Shown: positions 36,356-45,976, counted from the first letter of the stretch. The stretch: DNA of 57,396 nucleotides from an uncultured Selenomonadales bacterium (GCA_937877655.1 CALFJC010000180.1:1-57396); one strand, 5' to 3'. A program made the numbers and translations. The notes: generated by a model not told the origin, from the sequence alone.

Positions 36356-38004
36356 TTGAGTTTTACGTTTTTATAAACGCGGTCAATTCCTGCCGAGTGA
36401 AATTCAATGCCCGAAACATTCGGCGAAATCAAAACTGCGTCGGCGTCTGTGTAAAGCGGTGCGATAACTGCGTTTTCAAGCAAAATTTTTTCGGCGTCAT
36501 ACATTGCATTCCAGCGGGCGTCGTAATCTGCGGCAAGTGCTCCCGTCGTGCAATCGGCAATGATTTTATCGTAATCGGCATTGCTCCAATGCTCGGCAAT
36601 TTCGCAACCTTCCGTTGTCCACAGCGTCAAGAAAGTCATCGGATCATTGTAATCGGGCGTCCAATCGACAAGCGCAATATCAAAATTGTTTGAAGTAACG
36701 TTGCTTAAATATTCGGCTTTGGGCATGGGCTGAAGATTAATCGTCACGCCCGGCAAATTTTCTTCGACTTGCGATTTAACAGCTTGAACAACTTTTGTTG
36801 CGCTCTCGCCGTCATTGGAATAAATCAAATTCAGTTCAAAACTTTCCTTGCCGAGTTCTTTTTTTGCAGTCTCCAAGAAACTTTTTGCTTTATCGACGTT
36901 GAAGCCGACATAATCGGAGAATTGTTTTTGATCTTCGGCGAAAAATTTTCCTGTCTTCGCATTGGGCGCGAACTCGACGGGAACGGCGGTATAAGTTGCC
37001 TTCGCGCCGCTCATAACAAAATTATCGACAAGCGATTCGCGGTCGACGGCGTTGGAAATTGCAAGACGAAGATTGACGTTGGAAAGTGCGCCCGCATGAT
37101 GATTTTTGGCGTCTTGGTTGAAGGAAAGATAATAAAGATAGCCCGAAGTGAAAGTTTGCAGATTTTTGGAAAGTTCGGCGTCTTGCTTGACGTGTTCGGC
37201 TTGGTTGCCCTTGAGACTTACGACGTTAAGCGAGCCGTTTTTGAAAGAAATCAGCGCGTTGTCGGACGAAGAGACAACTTGATATTGGAAACCGTCGAGC
37301 GAAATATTTGCGGCGTTCCAATAAGAATCATTTTTCTTAAGCTGAATATTTGCCGTGCCGGGAATGTATTCAGCCAACATGAACGCGCCGTTAGACAAAA
37401 AAGTTTCGGGGCTTGTGCCGTAACTGCCCGCCTCCAAGCCGTTATAAAAATTTTCGTTGACGGGATAAAAAGTCGGAAAAGCCATCAGCGACAGGAAAAA
37501 AGGAACGGGCGCGTCGAGTTCGACGACAAAAGTTTTTGAATCCTGCGCGGAAACTCCCAAAGTTTTGGGATCTGCTCCCTTGATAACGGCGTCGGCATTT
37601 TTCACGCAGGCAACCGTCGAGCCCATAACGTAGGAATATTCTTCAGCCTTTTGGCAATGACGCCGCCAAGCAAAAACAAAATCTTCGGCGGTTACGTCGT
37701 CGCCGTTCGCCCATTTCGCGTCGCGCAAATAAAATTTATAAGTCTTGCCGTCTTCGGAGACTTCATAATTTTCGGCAAGCGCGGGAACGGCTTTTCCGTC
37801 CGCATTGAGTTGCATTAAGCCGTCGATACAATCAGCGATAACTTCAAAAGAAACAGAATCGGTCGCCTGCGCGGAGTCGAGCGAAACAACATTTGATCCG
37901 AGCATGACGCTTAAATTTTTTCCGCCGTCGGCAGAATCTTCGCCGCCGCATCCCGCAAAAATCATTGTCACAAGGAGCAACGCCGTCATTAAAAATTTTT
38001 TCAT
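36352..38004 (-). CDS. oppA: Oligopeptide-binding lipoprotein, OppA type
   Basis: A 550-residue solute-binding lipoprotein. The signal peptide has a lipobox with the lipidated Cys at residue 19 (IFAGC). Family segments include AENYEVSEDGKTYKFYLRD, VTAEDFVFAW and NLRLAISNAVDRESLV. It delivers peptides to OppBCDF. It starts after GAGGGGA, and its ATG overlaps the stop of the M15 peptidase gene (ATGA). Linkage with an M15 peptidase suggests murein peptides as ligands; this is inferred. Confidence 0.9.
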   Translation of the reverse strand: MKKFLMTALLLVTMIFAGCGGEDSADGGKNLSVMLGSNVVSLDSAQATDSVSFEVIADCIDGLMQLNADGKAVPALAENYEVSEDGKTYKFYLRDAKWANGDDVTAEDFVFAWRRHCQKAEEYSYVMGSTVACVKNADAVIKGADPKTLGVSAQDSKTFVVELDAPVPFFLSLMAFPTFYPVNENFYNGLEAGSYGTSPETFLSNGAFMLAEYIPGTANIQLKKNDSYWNAANISLDGFQYQVVSSSDNALISFKNGSLNVVSLKGNQAEHVKQDAELSKNLQTFTSGYLYYLSFNQDAKNHHAGALSNVNLRLAISNAVDRESLVDNFVMSGAKATYTAVPVEFAPNAKTGKFFAEDQKQFSDYVGFNVDKAKSFLETAKKELGKESFELNLIYSNDGESATKVVQAVKSQVEENLPGVTINLQPMPKAEYLSNVTSNNFDIALVDWTPDYNDPMTFLTLWTTEGCEIAEHWSNADYDKIIADCTTGALAADYDARWNAMYDAEKILLENAVIAPLYTDADAVLISPNVSGIEFHSAGIDRVYKNVKLK

Positions 38005-38600
38005 CTTTCAATCCCCTCTTCAATAAAAAAATGCTGATAATCTTTTTCGTCCTCCCAACAATTTCCGCCCCATGAAAAACCGTGCTCCGCAAAAATTTTG
38101 CAACACAAATCATCTTCTTCAATCTTGCAGGGGAAATTTTTTTCGCGATCTTCAAAGGCGGCGGAGTTGTCGGGCGCAATAATTTTTTCCCCGTCAACAG
38201 TTTTGATATAAGGATTGTAAAGCGGATTTATGTCAATCGCCATCCCGTAGCCGTGCAAGGAAATTCTGTTCGTGAAAGAGACGTAGCGGAAATTAAAACA
38301 CGAAGAATTGTTATCGTGCATTGAAAGTTCATCGTCGGCTTCGTATTCGTCAATCAGCCGAATTTTTTCAATCGGATAATTCTCCGCGAAAAGTTTTTTG
38401 AAAATATCAATCAGCGGCTCGGCAATTTTGACGTTGCAAATCAATTCGCCCTCAAGAATTTTGCCGCTCAAATCTTTATGAAGAACATGAAGATAACGCA
38501 AATCGCTCAGCGGCAACGGACAATTTTTTTTGTAAGATTTGCCGTCAATCCTCGCGAAAATTTTTTCGTCAATCTCCGAAATGTAAAATGCCTTATCCAA
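38001..38600 (-). CDS. M15-family peptidase (VanY/LD-type), cytoplasmic
   Basis: A 199-residue protein whose C-terminal half matches the M15 zinc peptidases that cut D-Ala or L-Ala-D-Glu bonds in peptidoglycan peptides: NRISLHGYGMAIDINPLYNP gives the His and Asp ligands, EHGFSWGGNCW follows, and YQHFF holds the final His. There is no signal peptide, so it may act on imported murein peptides inside the cell. It starts at TTG, with AGGAGG about 10 bases upstream. It is the first gene of the opp operon and is translationally coupled to oppA. Confidence 0.75.
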   Translation of the reverse strand: MDKAFYISEIDEKIFARIDGKSYKKNCPLPLSDLRYLHVLHKDLSGKILEGELICNVKIAEPLIDIFKKLFAENYPIEKIRLIDEYEADDELSMHDNNSSCFNFRYVSFTNRISLHGYGMAIDINPLYNPYIKTVDGEKIIAPDNSAAFEDREKNFPCKIEEDDLCCKIFAEHGFSWGGNCWEDEKDYQHFFIEEGIER

Positions 38601-38629
38601 AAACCCGACACCTCCTGAAAATTTTCTGA

Positions 38630-38660
38630 TATAATATCAAAGGGTTTAAATGAATGTCAA
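38630..38660. promoter_or_regulatory. Overlapping divergent promoters: opp operon and serine hydrolase
   Basis: Minus strand: TTGACA (38660-38655), 18 bp, TATTAT (38636-38631). Plus strand: extended -10 TGATATAAT (38627-38635) for the hydrolase gene. The two -10 boxes share the ATATAATAT palindrome, so the two transcripts should compete or be co-regulated. Confidence 0.55.
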
Positions 38661-38679
38661 GTGAAAGGGGCGCGGCGAA

Positions 38680-38907
38680 ATGAATATTGAAAGGCTGGAC
38701 GGCGCGTTGGAAAATATTATCGGCGAAAAAAAAGTTCCTGGACTCGGCGTTATTGTTTACAGGGACGGCGAAGAAATTTATTCAAAATTTCTCGGCAGGC
38801 GTATTATCGACAAAAATTTTTCAAAGCTCGTCACGCGCCAAAGCCGATTCAGGGCGGCTTCGGTTTCAAAAATATTTACGAAGGAGACGCGGCGAAATGA
38901 AGATTGA
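38680..38907 (+). pseudogene. Truncated 5' copy 1 of the serine hydrolase gene
   Basis: 75 codons, start MNIERLDGALEN, ending just after the SVSK active-site motif with the unrelated tail FTKETRRNED. It has a ribosome binding site-like AAAGGGG, and its stop overlaps the start of copy 2 by 11 bases. It could still be translated as a peptide, but it lacks the rest of the enzyme. Confidence 0.8.
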
Positions 38908-39124
38908 ACGGCTGGACGGCGCGTTGGAAAATATTATCGGCGAAGAAAAAGTTTCGGAGCTCGGCGTTATCGTTTACAAGGACGGCGAAGAAATTTATTC
39001 AAAGTTTCTCGGCAGACGCGTTATCGATAAAAATTTTTCAAAGCCCGTCACTCGTCAAACTCGATTCAAAGCGGCTTCCGTCTCCAAAATGTTTACGAAG
39101 GAGGCGCGGCAAAATGAATATTGA
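38897..39124 (+). pseudogene. Truncated 5' copy 2 of the serine hydrolase gene
   Basis: 75 codons, start MKIERLDGALEN, ending after SVSK with FTKEARQNEY. Its stop overlaps the start of the full gene by 11 bases. GAAGGAG lies upstream. It differs from copy 1 at several codons, so the duplication is not brand new. Confidence 0.8.
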
Positions 39125-40292
39125 ACGGTTGGACAACGCGTTGGAAAATATTATCGGTGAAAAAAAAGTTCCTGGACTCGGCGTTATCGTTTACAGGGAC
39201 GGCGAAGAAATTTATTCAAAATTTCTCGGCAGGCGCGTTGTCGAAAAAAATTTTTCAAAGCCCGTCACGCGCCAAACGCGATTCAGAGCGGCTTCGATCT
39301 CAAAAATGTTTACGATTTTCAGTATCATGCAACTTGTCGAGCAGGAAAAAATAAATCTTGACGAAGACGCGGGCAATTATCTCGGCTTTGAACTTCGCAA
39401 CCCGAATCATCCGCAAAAAAAAATTACCGTGCGCATGTTGGCAAGTCACACCTCGTCACTGCGCGACGGAAAAATTTACAGCATCCCGCCCGACTCAAGC
39501 GTTAAAGAATTTTTTATTCCCGACGGAAAATTTTTTGAAGGCGGCAATCACTTTGCCAAAGAAAAAATCGGCGAATATTTTTTCTACAGCAATTTGAATT
39601 ACGGACTTTTGGGGACGATTATTGAAGTTGTGACGGACGAGCGATTTGATCTTTATCAGAAGAAAAATATTTTGCGGCAACTCGACACCCGCGCAGATTA
39701 TGTTCCCGGCAATTTTTCTGCGAAAGACTTTGAAATGCTCGGAACAATTTATCGGAAAAAAATTTCTTGGACGGGGCAAATGGACGACTTCAAAGGGATT
39801 CAACCCGTGCGGGAAACAATTTCTCTTCAAAATCCTTACGACGAAAATTTCCGGCAGGAATATTCTCTGAAAAATTATCGCGTCGGAACAAATGCAACGA
39901 TTTTTTCTCCGCAAGGCGGCTTGAGAATTTCTTTTGAGGAACTTACTCATGCTTTGGAAATGATTATGAACGGCGGCATTTATCGCGGCAAAAAAATTTT
40001 AAGCAAAAAATCTGTTGACGAAATGTTGACGCCGCATTGGATTTACAAAAACCACAACGGCGACACTCAAAACGGCGCGATTAAATCTTACGGCTTGGGA
40101 GTTTACAATTACAACGAAAATTTAATCGGGCACACGGGCGAGGCGTTCGGTTTGCTGTCGGGACTTTATTTCATTCCGAACAGCAAAAGCGGTTTTATTT
40201 TCATGATAAACGGCGAGACTTCGGAGGGCGACAATTACATTTTGGAAGAAAAAATCATCGACGCCGTTTGCAATTTTATAATCATTTCTTGA
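39114..40292 (+). CDS. Beta-lactamase-family serine hydrolase
   Basis: A 392-residue class C beta-lactamase / penicillin-binding-protein-fold hydrolase. Catalytic S61-I-S-K64, Y158-S-N160 and H340-T-G342 (KTG equivalent) are all present. There is no signal peptide, so a cytoplasmic D-peptidase or esterase is more likely than a lactamase. It is divergent from the M15-opp operon, which fits a role in processing imported D-amino-acid peptides. Two truncated copies precede it, whose AGGAGG sites may aid translation by coupling. Its stop TGA overlaps the R5 reading frame. Confidence 0.85.
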   Translation: MNIERLDNALENIIGEKKVPGLGVIVYRDGEEIYSKFLGRRVVEKNFSKPVTRQTRFRAASISKMFTIFSIMQLVEQEKINLDEDAGNYLGFELRNPNHPQKKITVRMLASHTSSLRDGKIYSIPPDSSVKEFFIPDGKFFEGGNHFAKEKIGEYFFYSNLNYGLLGTIIEVVTDERFDLYQKKNILRQLDTRADYVPGNFSAKDFEMLGTIYRKKISWTGQMDDFKGIQPVRETISLQNPYDENFRQEYSLKNYRVGTNATIFSPQGGLRISFEELTHALEMIMNGGIYRGKKILSKKSVDEMLTPHWIYKNHNGDTQNGAIKSYGLGVYNYNENLIGHTGEAFGLLSGLYFIPNSKSGFIFMINGETSEGDNYILEEKIIDAVCNFIIIS

Positions 40293-43200
40293 AACAGGAA
40301 GTCATCAAAAAGTTCATGCAGTCGTTGGACACAACGTCTCCTTCAGACTTGGCGGCACTCAATGAAGCCGTTAAGGCTTGTTCAAATTTCCCCGGTCTGC
40401 AAAGCGTCATCAACAAGCTTATTAACGACTGCAAAGGCGCAACGAGTACCGAAATTTTTTTGAAAGAGAAATGCGGTATCAATCTCGACAACACCGACAC
40501 GGGAGCTATCACGGGCTTGGACGCAGGCGGTGCCAAAGTCAAAACTGCCAAGAGCGTTGTTCCCGGATCGGGCAAGGCGTCTTATCCTTCGGGTACAAGT
40601 TTCACGAAGCGCGGACTTAAAGTTATCGTGCCGAAAAAAAATTCGCTTACGGAAGTTCAACAAACAATCGTTCAAGGGCTTTACAGTTGGTGGATTGACT
40701 CCGCGCTGAAACTCATCAAAGATTCTTACGGCTTCAGCTTTGCCGACAGCGACGCCACAGTTAAGGAAATAACTTTAAATTTTGTCGAAGAATCGGATGA
40801 CAGTTTGGCTTATGTCAATTACGAGTCAAATTCTCTGACTCTCAACGTCAACACGAACAGATTTAAAAACATTTCTGCGGAAGACATCAACGGCTCGGAA
40901 GAAACTGCGCCTTTTTATCTTGACAGAGTCCTTGCGCATGAACTCACTCACGCAATTATGGCGGCGAAGATTGATAACGTTCAAGAATTGCCTTTCTTTA
41001 TTTTAGAAGGCATGGCGGAGTTGACTCACGGCGCGGACGACATCAGATATTCGGACATTGTCGAGCTTGTTTCAAATCCCGAAGAACTCGCGGAGCGTCT
41101 CAACGTCTATAACGATTCCTATTCAGTGCTCGATTATTCGGCGGGATATATTTTCCTGCGCTATCTCGCAAAACAAGTTTCGGAAGTCAATGATACAATT
41201 TCTGCTCCTTCAGATGACGATGATTTTATTGAAAACAGCGAAAACGCAACAATGATAAGTGCTCTCGGCGGCAACGACACAATTATTAACAGCGGCGACT
41301 CTGTAACGGTTGACGGCGGCGCAGGAAATGATTTGATTGACAATGAAGGCTCGAACGTTTCAATCGTCGGCGGTGCGGGTATCGATGAAATTTATAACAT
41401 AGGCAATGATGTCACAATAAATAGCGGTCTCGGAAATGATCGCATTAATAACAGCGGCGAAAACGTTTCTATTAACGGCGGAAACGGTAATAATGTGATT
41501 TATAATCAAAGTACTCCGACGATTGAAGATGGCGCAATTACATGGAGCAAAACTATTCATAATGTTACAGTCAAAACCGGTAACGGAAAAGATTTTATTT
41601 CTAATTTCTATGCGAGAGAGACTAAAATCAACAGTGGCGCGGGTAATGATATTGTTTACAACAGAAACTATGGTAGCTATGCTACAATCAACACGGGTAA
41701 CGGCAACGATTACGTTTATAACGGCATAGCCAGTGATCATTCAAAAATCAGCTTGGGCGCGGGCAACGATATTCTAATCAATAAAGAAAGCGACAATGTC
41801 ACTGTCAACGGTGGCAAAGGAAATGATTTAATCGAAGTTGATGCCGATTCTACGGATGTAATAATTGAATATAAAATCGGCGACGGTGACGATACAATTT
41901 ACGGCTACAATCTCACGGACACGGTAAGTTTGACGGGCGGCTCCGTAACTTCTGAATCTGTTTCGGACGGCAACCTTATTTTGGAAATCGGTTCGGGCTC
42001 AATTACATTTATCGACGCCTTAACCGTCAACGTCAACGGCACTCTTTACGGTAAAGCTTCTAAGAAAGGTACGAACGGCAACGATTACATTGTCAATATT
42101 GATTCAAACGAAACACTCAAGGCTTACAAGGGCAACGACACAATAGCCAATTACGGAGAAAATGTTTTAATCAATGCGGGTAACGGCAAAAACAATGTAA
42201 GCAATTACGGCGAAAACTCTACGATAATAACAGGCAACGGCAACAATACTATTTATAACGATGGTTACGGCTCGAAAATTATTTGCGGCACCGGTAATGA
42301 TTCAATTTATAACGACTGGACACATTCGACAATCGAAGCAGGTGAAGGTAACGATACCATTACAAGTCGTTGTCGGTCATTACTAAAAGGTAACGAAGGC
42401 AACGATCTTATTATTGACAATCACGGCGAAATATTTTCCACAATCAACGGCGGCACGGGCGATGATACAATTTACGCTTATGCAGATTGGGGCGGTTACG
42501 AGACAATCGAATATACTACAGGCGACGGTAATGATATTGTCTACGGCTTTAATTCAAATGACACGCTTAGAATTTTCGGGAAATACACGTCATCAACTGT
42601 CGGCAATGATGTCAGTATTAAAGTCGATGATGGTTCTATTTTATTAAAGGACGCCGCTGAAGAAGAACTTCTTATCATTAGTGATGCAGACACTTTAATA
42701 ACAGGCACTGACGGTAACGATACTTTAAGAAGTTTCCTCAATGAAGCGATAGTTCTCGGCGGCAAAGGTGACGATTATATTTACACCGAAGGCAATAGTA
42801 CCTCGGTCGATGGCGGCGCGGGCGACGATACAATTTATGGTCAATCTTATCGTGCAAGCATTTCAGGTGGCGACGGCAATGATTACATTTACAACAATGC
42901 TGAAATTTTAGACGGAGGTTGTCGCGATAGCACAATAGATGGTGGAAATGGAGACGATCACATTTACAGTTATAGCGAAGATTCGTATATTTATGGAGGA
43001 GCAGGTAATGATTACATTTATAGCGATGATTGGTATGTTTCAATCGATGGCGGATTAGGTAATGATTCAATTTATCTTCGTGATGGTTCTGCAGAAGAAT
43101 TTATTATCTACAACAGCGGTGACGGCAACGATTTAATCGAGGGCTTTAACGAGACTTCGACATTGCAAATCGGGGACGGCAAGGACACTTACTCCAAAGA

Positions 43201-44221
43201 AACTTTCGGCTCGGATATAATCGTCTCGGTCGGTAAGGGCAAAATAACTCTGGTCGGCGCGGCAACTTTATCTGCCGTAAACATTTTGGGCGAAGAAAAA
43301 GCAACGCTATTAACCGTCACCAATGAAACGAAGTCGCCCGTGACTGTCGACTCCGCAATTAAAATTATCGACGCCTCCAAGCGCACAAAAGCCGTTCAAA
43401 TTACAGGCAATGCACTTGCAAATTCAATCAGCGGCGGTTCCAAAAATGATACTCTCAACGGCGGCAACGGTAACGACACCTTAACGGGCGGCGCAGGTGA
43501 CGATTTGTTTATCTTCGACGTGGGCAACGACGTTATCACCGATTATGCGGCTGGAGATAAAATTTCCGTCAATGCCGACATAACTTCTTCCGCATTTAAA
43601 AATTCCGATGCAACTTTCAAAATCGGAAAAAATACTCTCACTGTCAAGGATGGCAAAGGAAAAGGAATTACTTTCATAAAATCGGACGGCACGGAAAAAA
43701 CAATAATCGGCGGAGCATATTTGATAAATGATTCCACAAACTCGAAAGTGACACTTTCAGCGGCATGGAGAGAAGTCGCAGACGCCTCCGAACGCACGAC
43801 AGCAATTAAAATTGTCGGCAACGCCCAAGACAATTCAATTCTCGGCGGCAGTGGAAAAAATTATCTCTACGGCAAAGACGGTGATGATTATATTGTTGGC
43901 GGAAAAGTTGCCGATAAACTTTACGGGCAAAACGGCGACGACACTTTGCTTGGCGGAAAGGGAAATGATTCGTTGTGGGGCGGCGAAGGTGCCGATACCT
44001 TTATTTACGAGAGCGGCGACGGCAGAGATGTTATTTTCGGTTTCGACAATTCTGACATGCTGGAGATAACGGGCACATTCTCCACTGCTTACAAAAAATC
44101 TACGAATACAGTTTCGTTCAAAGTAGATTCGACTTCAAAAGCAATTACGCTGAAAGATTTCACGGCAACAACTTTTAACGTCAACGGAGATTCTTATGTG
44201 CTTGGTCTCGTCAAGAAATAA
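40289..44221 (+). CDS. RTX-type zinc metalloprotease R5
   Basis: About 1310 residues, paralogue of R3. Homology to the R3/R4 N-terminus starts at QEVIKKFMQSLDTTS, but the usual ATG and ribosome binding site are missing because the hydrolase gene runs into it. The likely start is TTG 40289, whose bases overlap the hydrolase stop (TTGA), giving reinitiation; an in-frame TTG lies also at 40268. HELTH (residues 217-221) and LEGMAEL keep the HExxH-x18-E zinc motif. GGxGxD repeats follow, and the C-terminus ends NGDSYVLGLVKK. Repeats in the middle have codon use and wording slightly unlike R3, with more AT. Confidence 0.8.
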   Translation: MKQEVIKKFMQSLDTTSPSDLAALNEAVKACSNFPGLQSVINKLINDCKGATSTEIFLKEKCGINLDNTDTGAITGLDAGGAKVKTAKSVVPGSGKASYPSGTSFTKRGLKVIVPKKNSLTEVQQTIVQGLYSWWIDSALKLIKDSYGFSFADSDATVKEITLNFVEESDDSLAYVNYESNSLTLNVNTNRFKNISAEDINGSEETAPFYLDRVLAHELTHAIMAAKIDNVQELPFFILEGMAELTHGADDIRYSDIVELVSNPEELAERLNVYNDSYSVLDYSAGYIFLRYLAKQVSEVNDTISAPSDDDDFIENSENATMISALGGNDTIINSGDSVTVDGGAGNDLIDNEGSNVSIVGGAGIDEIYNIGNDVTINSGLGNDRINNSGENVSINGGNGNNVIYNQSTPTIEDGAITWSKTIHNVTVKTGNGKDFISNFYARETKINSGAGNDIVYNRNYGSYATINTGNGNDYVYNGIASDHSKISLGAGNDILINKESDNVTVNGGKGNDLIEVDADSTDVIIEYKIGDGDDTIYGYNLTDTVSLTGGSVTSESVSDGNLILEIGSGSITFIDALTVNVNGTLYGKASKKGTNGNDYIVNIDSNETLKAYKGNDTIANYGENVLINAGNGKNNVSNYGENSTIITGNGNNTIYNDGYGSKIICGTGNDSIYNDWTHSTIEAGEGNDTITSRCRSLLKGNEGNDLIIDNHGEIFSTINGGTGDDTIYAYADWGGYETIEYTTGDGNDIVYGFNSNDTLRIFGKYTSSTVGNDVSIKVDDGSILLKDAAEEELLIISDADTLITGTDGNDTLRSFLNEAIVLGGKGDDYIYTEGNSTSVDGGAGDDTIYGQSYRASISGGDGNDYIYNNAEILDGGCRDSTIDGGNGDDHIYSYSEDSYIYGGAGNDYIYSDDWYVSIDGGLGNDSIYLRDGSAEEFIIYNSGDGNDLIEGFNETSTLQIGDGKDTYSKETFGSDIIVSVGKGKITLVGAATLSAVNILGEEKATLLTVTNETKSPVTVDSAIKIIDASKRTKAVQITGNALANSISGGSKNDTLNGGNGNDTLTGGAGDDLFIFDVGNDVITDYAAGDKISVNADITSSAFKNSDATFKIGKNTLTVKDGKGKGITFIKSDGTEKTIIGGAYLINDSTNSKVTLSAAWREVADASERTTAIKIVGNAQDNSILGGSGKNYLYGKDGDDYIVGGKVADKLYGQNGDDTLLGGKGNDSLWGGEGADTFIYESGDGRDVIFGFDNSDMLEITGTFSTAYKKSTNTVSFKVDSTSKAITLKDFTATTFNVNGDSYVLGLVKK

Positions 44222-44244
44222 AAATCTGCGCGGAAACTTTTTCT

Positions 44245-44267
44245 CCCGACTTTGGTCGGGTTTTTTT
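44245..44267 (+). terminator. Terminator of R5
   Basis: CCCGAC (44245-44250), loop TTTG, GTCGGG (44255-44260), seven Ts. Confidence 0.8.
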
Positions 44268-44339
44268 ATTCATTGACTGAAAATTTTTAATAAGGCAGGA
44301 TTTTTTTTGCCCGCCATAGAAAAATGCGGCGGTTAAACT

Positions 44340-44415
44340 TAATTAAGAATTAGGAATGAGGAATTAATAATCGGTTCCTTCATTCCTAATTCCTAATTCA
44401 TAATTCCTAATTGTT
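44340..44415 (+). repeat. AATTAGGAATGAGG inverted repeat
   Basis: Same family as 31891-31969: the left arm AATTAAGAATTAGGAATGAG faces a right arm ending CATAATTCCTAATTG. It lies just ahead of the lactate permease ribosome binding site. Confidence 0.8.
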
Positions 44416-44433
44416 AAAAGGAGGTCGGGGAAA

Positions 44434-45966
44434 TTGATGTTTTTACTTGCGCTGTCGCCGATATTGTGGCTGGTGATTGCGCTCAGCGTGATCAAAATGT
44501 CGCCTTGGAAAGCGTGCCTAATCGCGCTGATAATTTCATTGGCGGCGGGAATGGGCGTCTGGAATATGGAAAGTGCTCGTGCGATTGAGTCTGTCCTTGA
44601 AGGCGTCGCCTTGGCGTGTTGGCCGATTTTATTGGTTATCGTCGCCGCAATTTTTACTTACAACTTGACATTGCACACCAAAGCAATGGACACGATTAAA
44701 GACATGTTGACGAGCGTCAGTCACGACAAGCGCGTTTTGATTCTTTTAATCGGCTGGGGCTTCGGCGGCTTTCTTGAGGGTATGGCGGGCTTCGGTACAG
44801 CGATTGCCGTTCCCGCAGGCATGCTCGCAGGAATTGGCATTAATCCTATTTTATCTGTTTCAGTTTGTCTTATCGCAAATTCCGTGCCGACGGCTTACGG
44901 CTCAATCGGCATCCCGCTTGTAACTTTGTCGAGCGTCACGGGTTTTGATTCAATGCAACTCGCAACTTTTACTTCTCTGCAACTCGGCGTTTTGACTTTG
45001 CTTTGTCCGTGGCTGATGGTCATCGTGACGGGCGGCGGAATGAAAGGTCTGCGCGGAATGACAATGCTCTGTGCGGGCGCGGGACTTGCCTTTTTCCTGC
45101 CCGAACTTGCCTTGTCAATGTTTGTCGGTCCGGAATTGGCAGTTGTCGCCGGCGCGATTTGCACAATGGGTACAATCGTTTTCATTGCGAAAAAATTTCC
45201 CGTCAACGATCCCGAATTCGCAATGCCCGATCAAGCTCAAACAAAAATTTCAACCGCCAAAGCGATTAACGCCTGCTTGCCGTTCATTCTGATTTTTATT
45301 TTCCTGCTCTTCACCAGCAAACTCGTTCCGCCGATTAATCAATTCCTCATGCAATTCAAAACCAGCGTCCCGATTTACACGGGCGAAGGCGGCTCGCCTT
45401 ATACTTTTGTCTGGATTAATACGCCGGGCGTCTTGATAATGCTTGCGGCTTTTATCGCGGGCTCGAAACAGGGCGCGAGTTTCGGAGAAATGTTCGGCGT
45501 CTTGAAAAAAACAGTCAACGGTTTGAAATTTACAATGGTTACGATTATCGCGGTTATCGCAACGGCAAAAGTTATGGGCTACAGCGGCATGACGGGGCAA
45601 ATTGCAGATACGGCGGTTGCGGCGACGGGTTCGGCTTATCCCTGTATCGCGGCATTTTTGGGCTCGGTCGGAACTTATATCACGGGCTCGGCGACTTCAA
45701 GCTGTGTTTTGTTCGGAAAATTGCAAGTCATAGCGTCTCAAGCGATTGGAGCCAATGAATCCGTTCAAGCGTGGGTTGCCGCCGCAAATGCAACCGGTGC
45801 CTGCGCGGGAAAAATGATTTCTCCGTTGTCAATCGCTATCGGCTCGGCGGCTATCGGCGTAAAGGGCGCGGACGCCCAACTTTTGGCTTTCGCCGTGAAA
45901 ATTTATGTCCCGTTCGTAATTTTCATGGGTGCGGTCGTCTACTTGGGACAAACGATTGTCGGTTAG
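44434..45966 (+). CDS. L-lactate permease (LctP family)
   Basis: A 510-residue membrane protein with about 12-13 helices. Family segments: LEGMAGFGTAIAVPAGMLAGIG, NSVPTAYGSIGIPL and, near the end, ACAGKMISPLSIAIG. It imports lactate with protons, fitting a fermenter that uses or makes lactate. The start is TTG 44434 or ATG 44437; GGAGG (44420-44424) gives spacings of 9 and 12, so the TTG is slightly favoured. The PduO gene follows 10 bases later and is probably co-transcribed. Confidence 0.9.
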   Translation: MMFLLALSPILWLVIALSVIKMSPWKACLIALIISLAAGMGVWNMESARAIESVLEGVALACWPILLVIVAAIFTYNLTLHTKAMDTIKDMLTSVSHDKRVLILLIGWGFGGFLEGMAGFGTAIAVPAGMLAGIGINPILSVSVCLIANSVPTAYGSIGIPLVTLSSVTGFDSMQLATFTSLQLGVLTLLCPWLMVIVTGGGMKGLRGMTMLCAGAGLAFFLPELALSMFVGPELAVVAGAICTMGTIVFIAKKFPVNDPEFAMPDQAQTKISTAKAINACLPFILIFIFLLFTSKLVPPINQFLMQFKTSVPIYTGEGGSPYTFVWINTPGVLIMLAAFIAGSKQGASFGEMFGVLKKTVNGLKFTMVTIIAVIATAKVMGYSGMTGQIADTAVAATGSAYPCIAAFLGSVGTYITGSATSSCVLFGKLQVIASQAIGANESVQAWVAAANATGACAGKMISPLSIAIGSAAIGVKGADAQLLAFAVKIYVPFVIFMGAVVYLGQTIVG

Positions 45967-45976
45967 GCGGTGAATG

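Larger units (their letters stand above)
38680..39315 (+). repeat. 217-bp tandem triplication of a gene 5' end
   Basis: Start codons at 38680, 38897 and 39114 are exactly 217 bp apart. Each unit covers the start, about 67 codons and a junction (TTTACGAAGGAG) that supplies a new ribosome binding site for the next unit. The period is not a multiple of three, so each copy changes frame and stops. Confidence 0.9.

Noticed and set aside
13419..44069. Many antisense and alternate-frame open stretches in the RTX genes
   Set aside because: They reflect Gly/Asp/Asn-rich repeat codons read in other frames and lack start signals.
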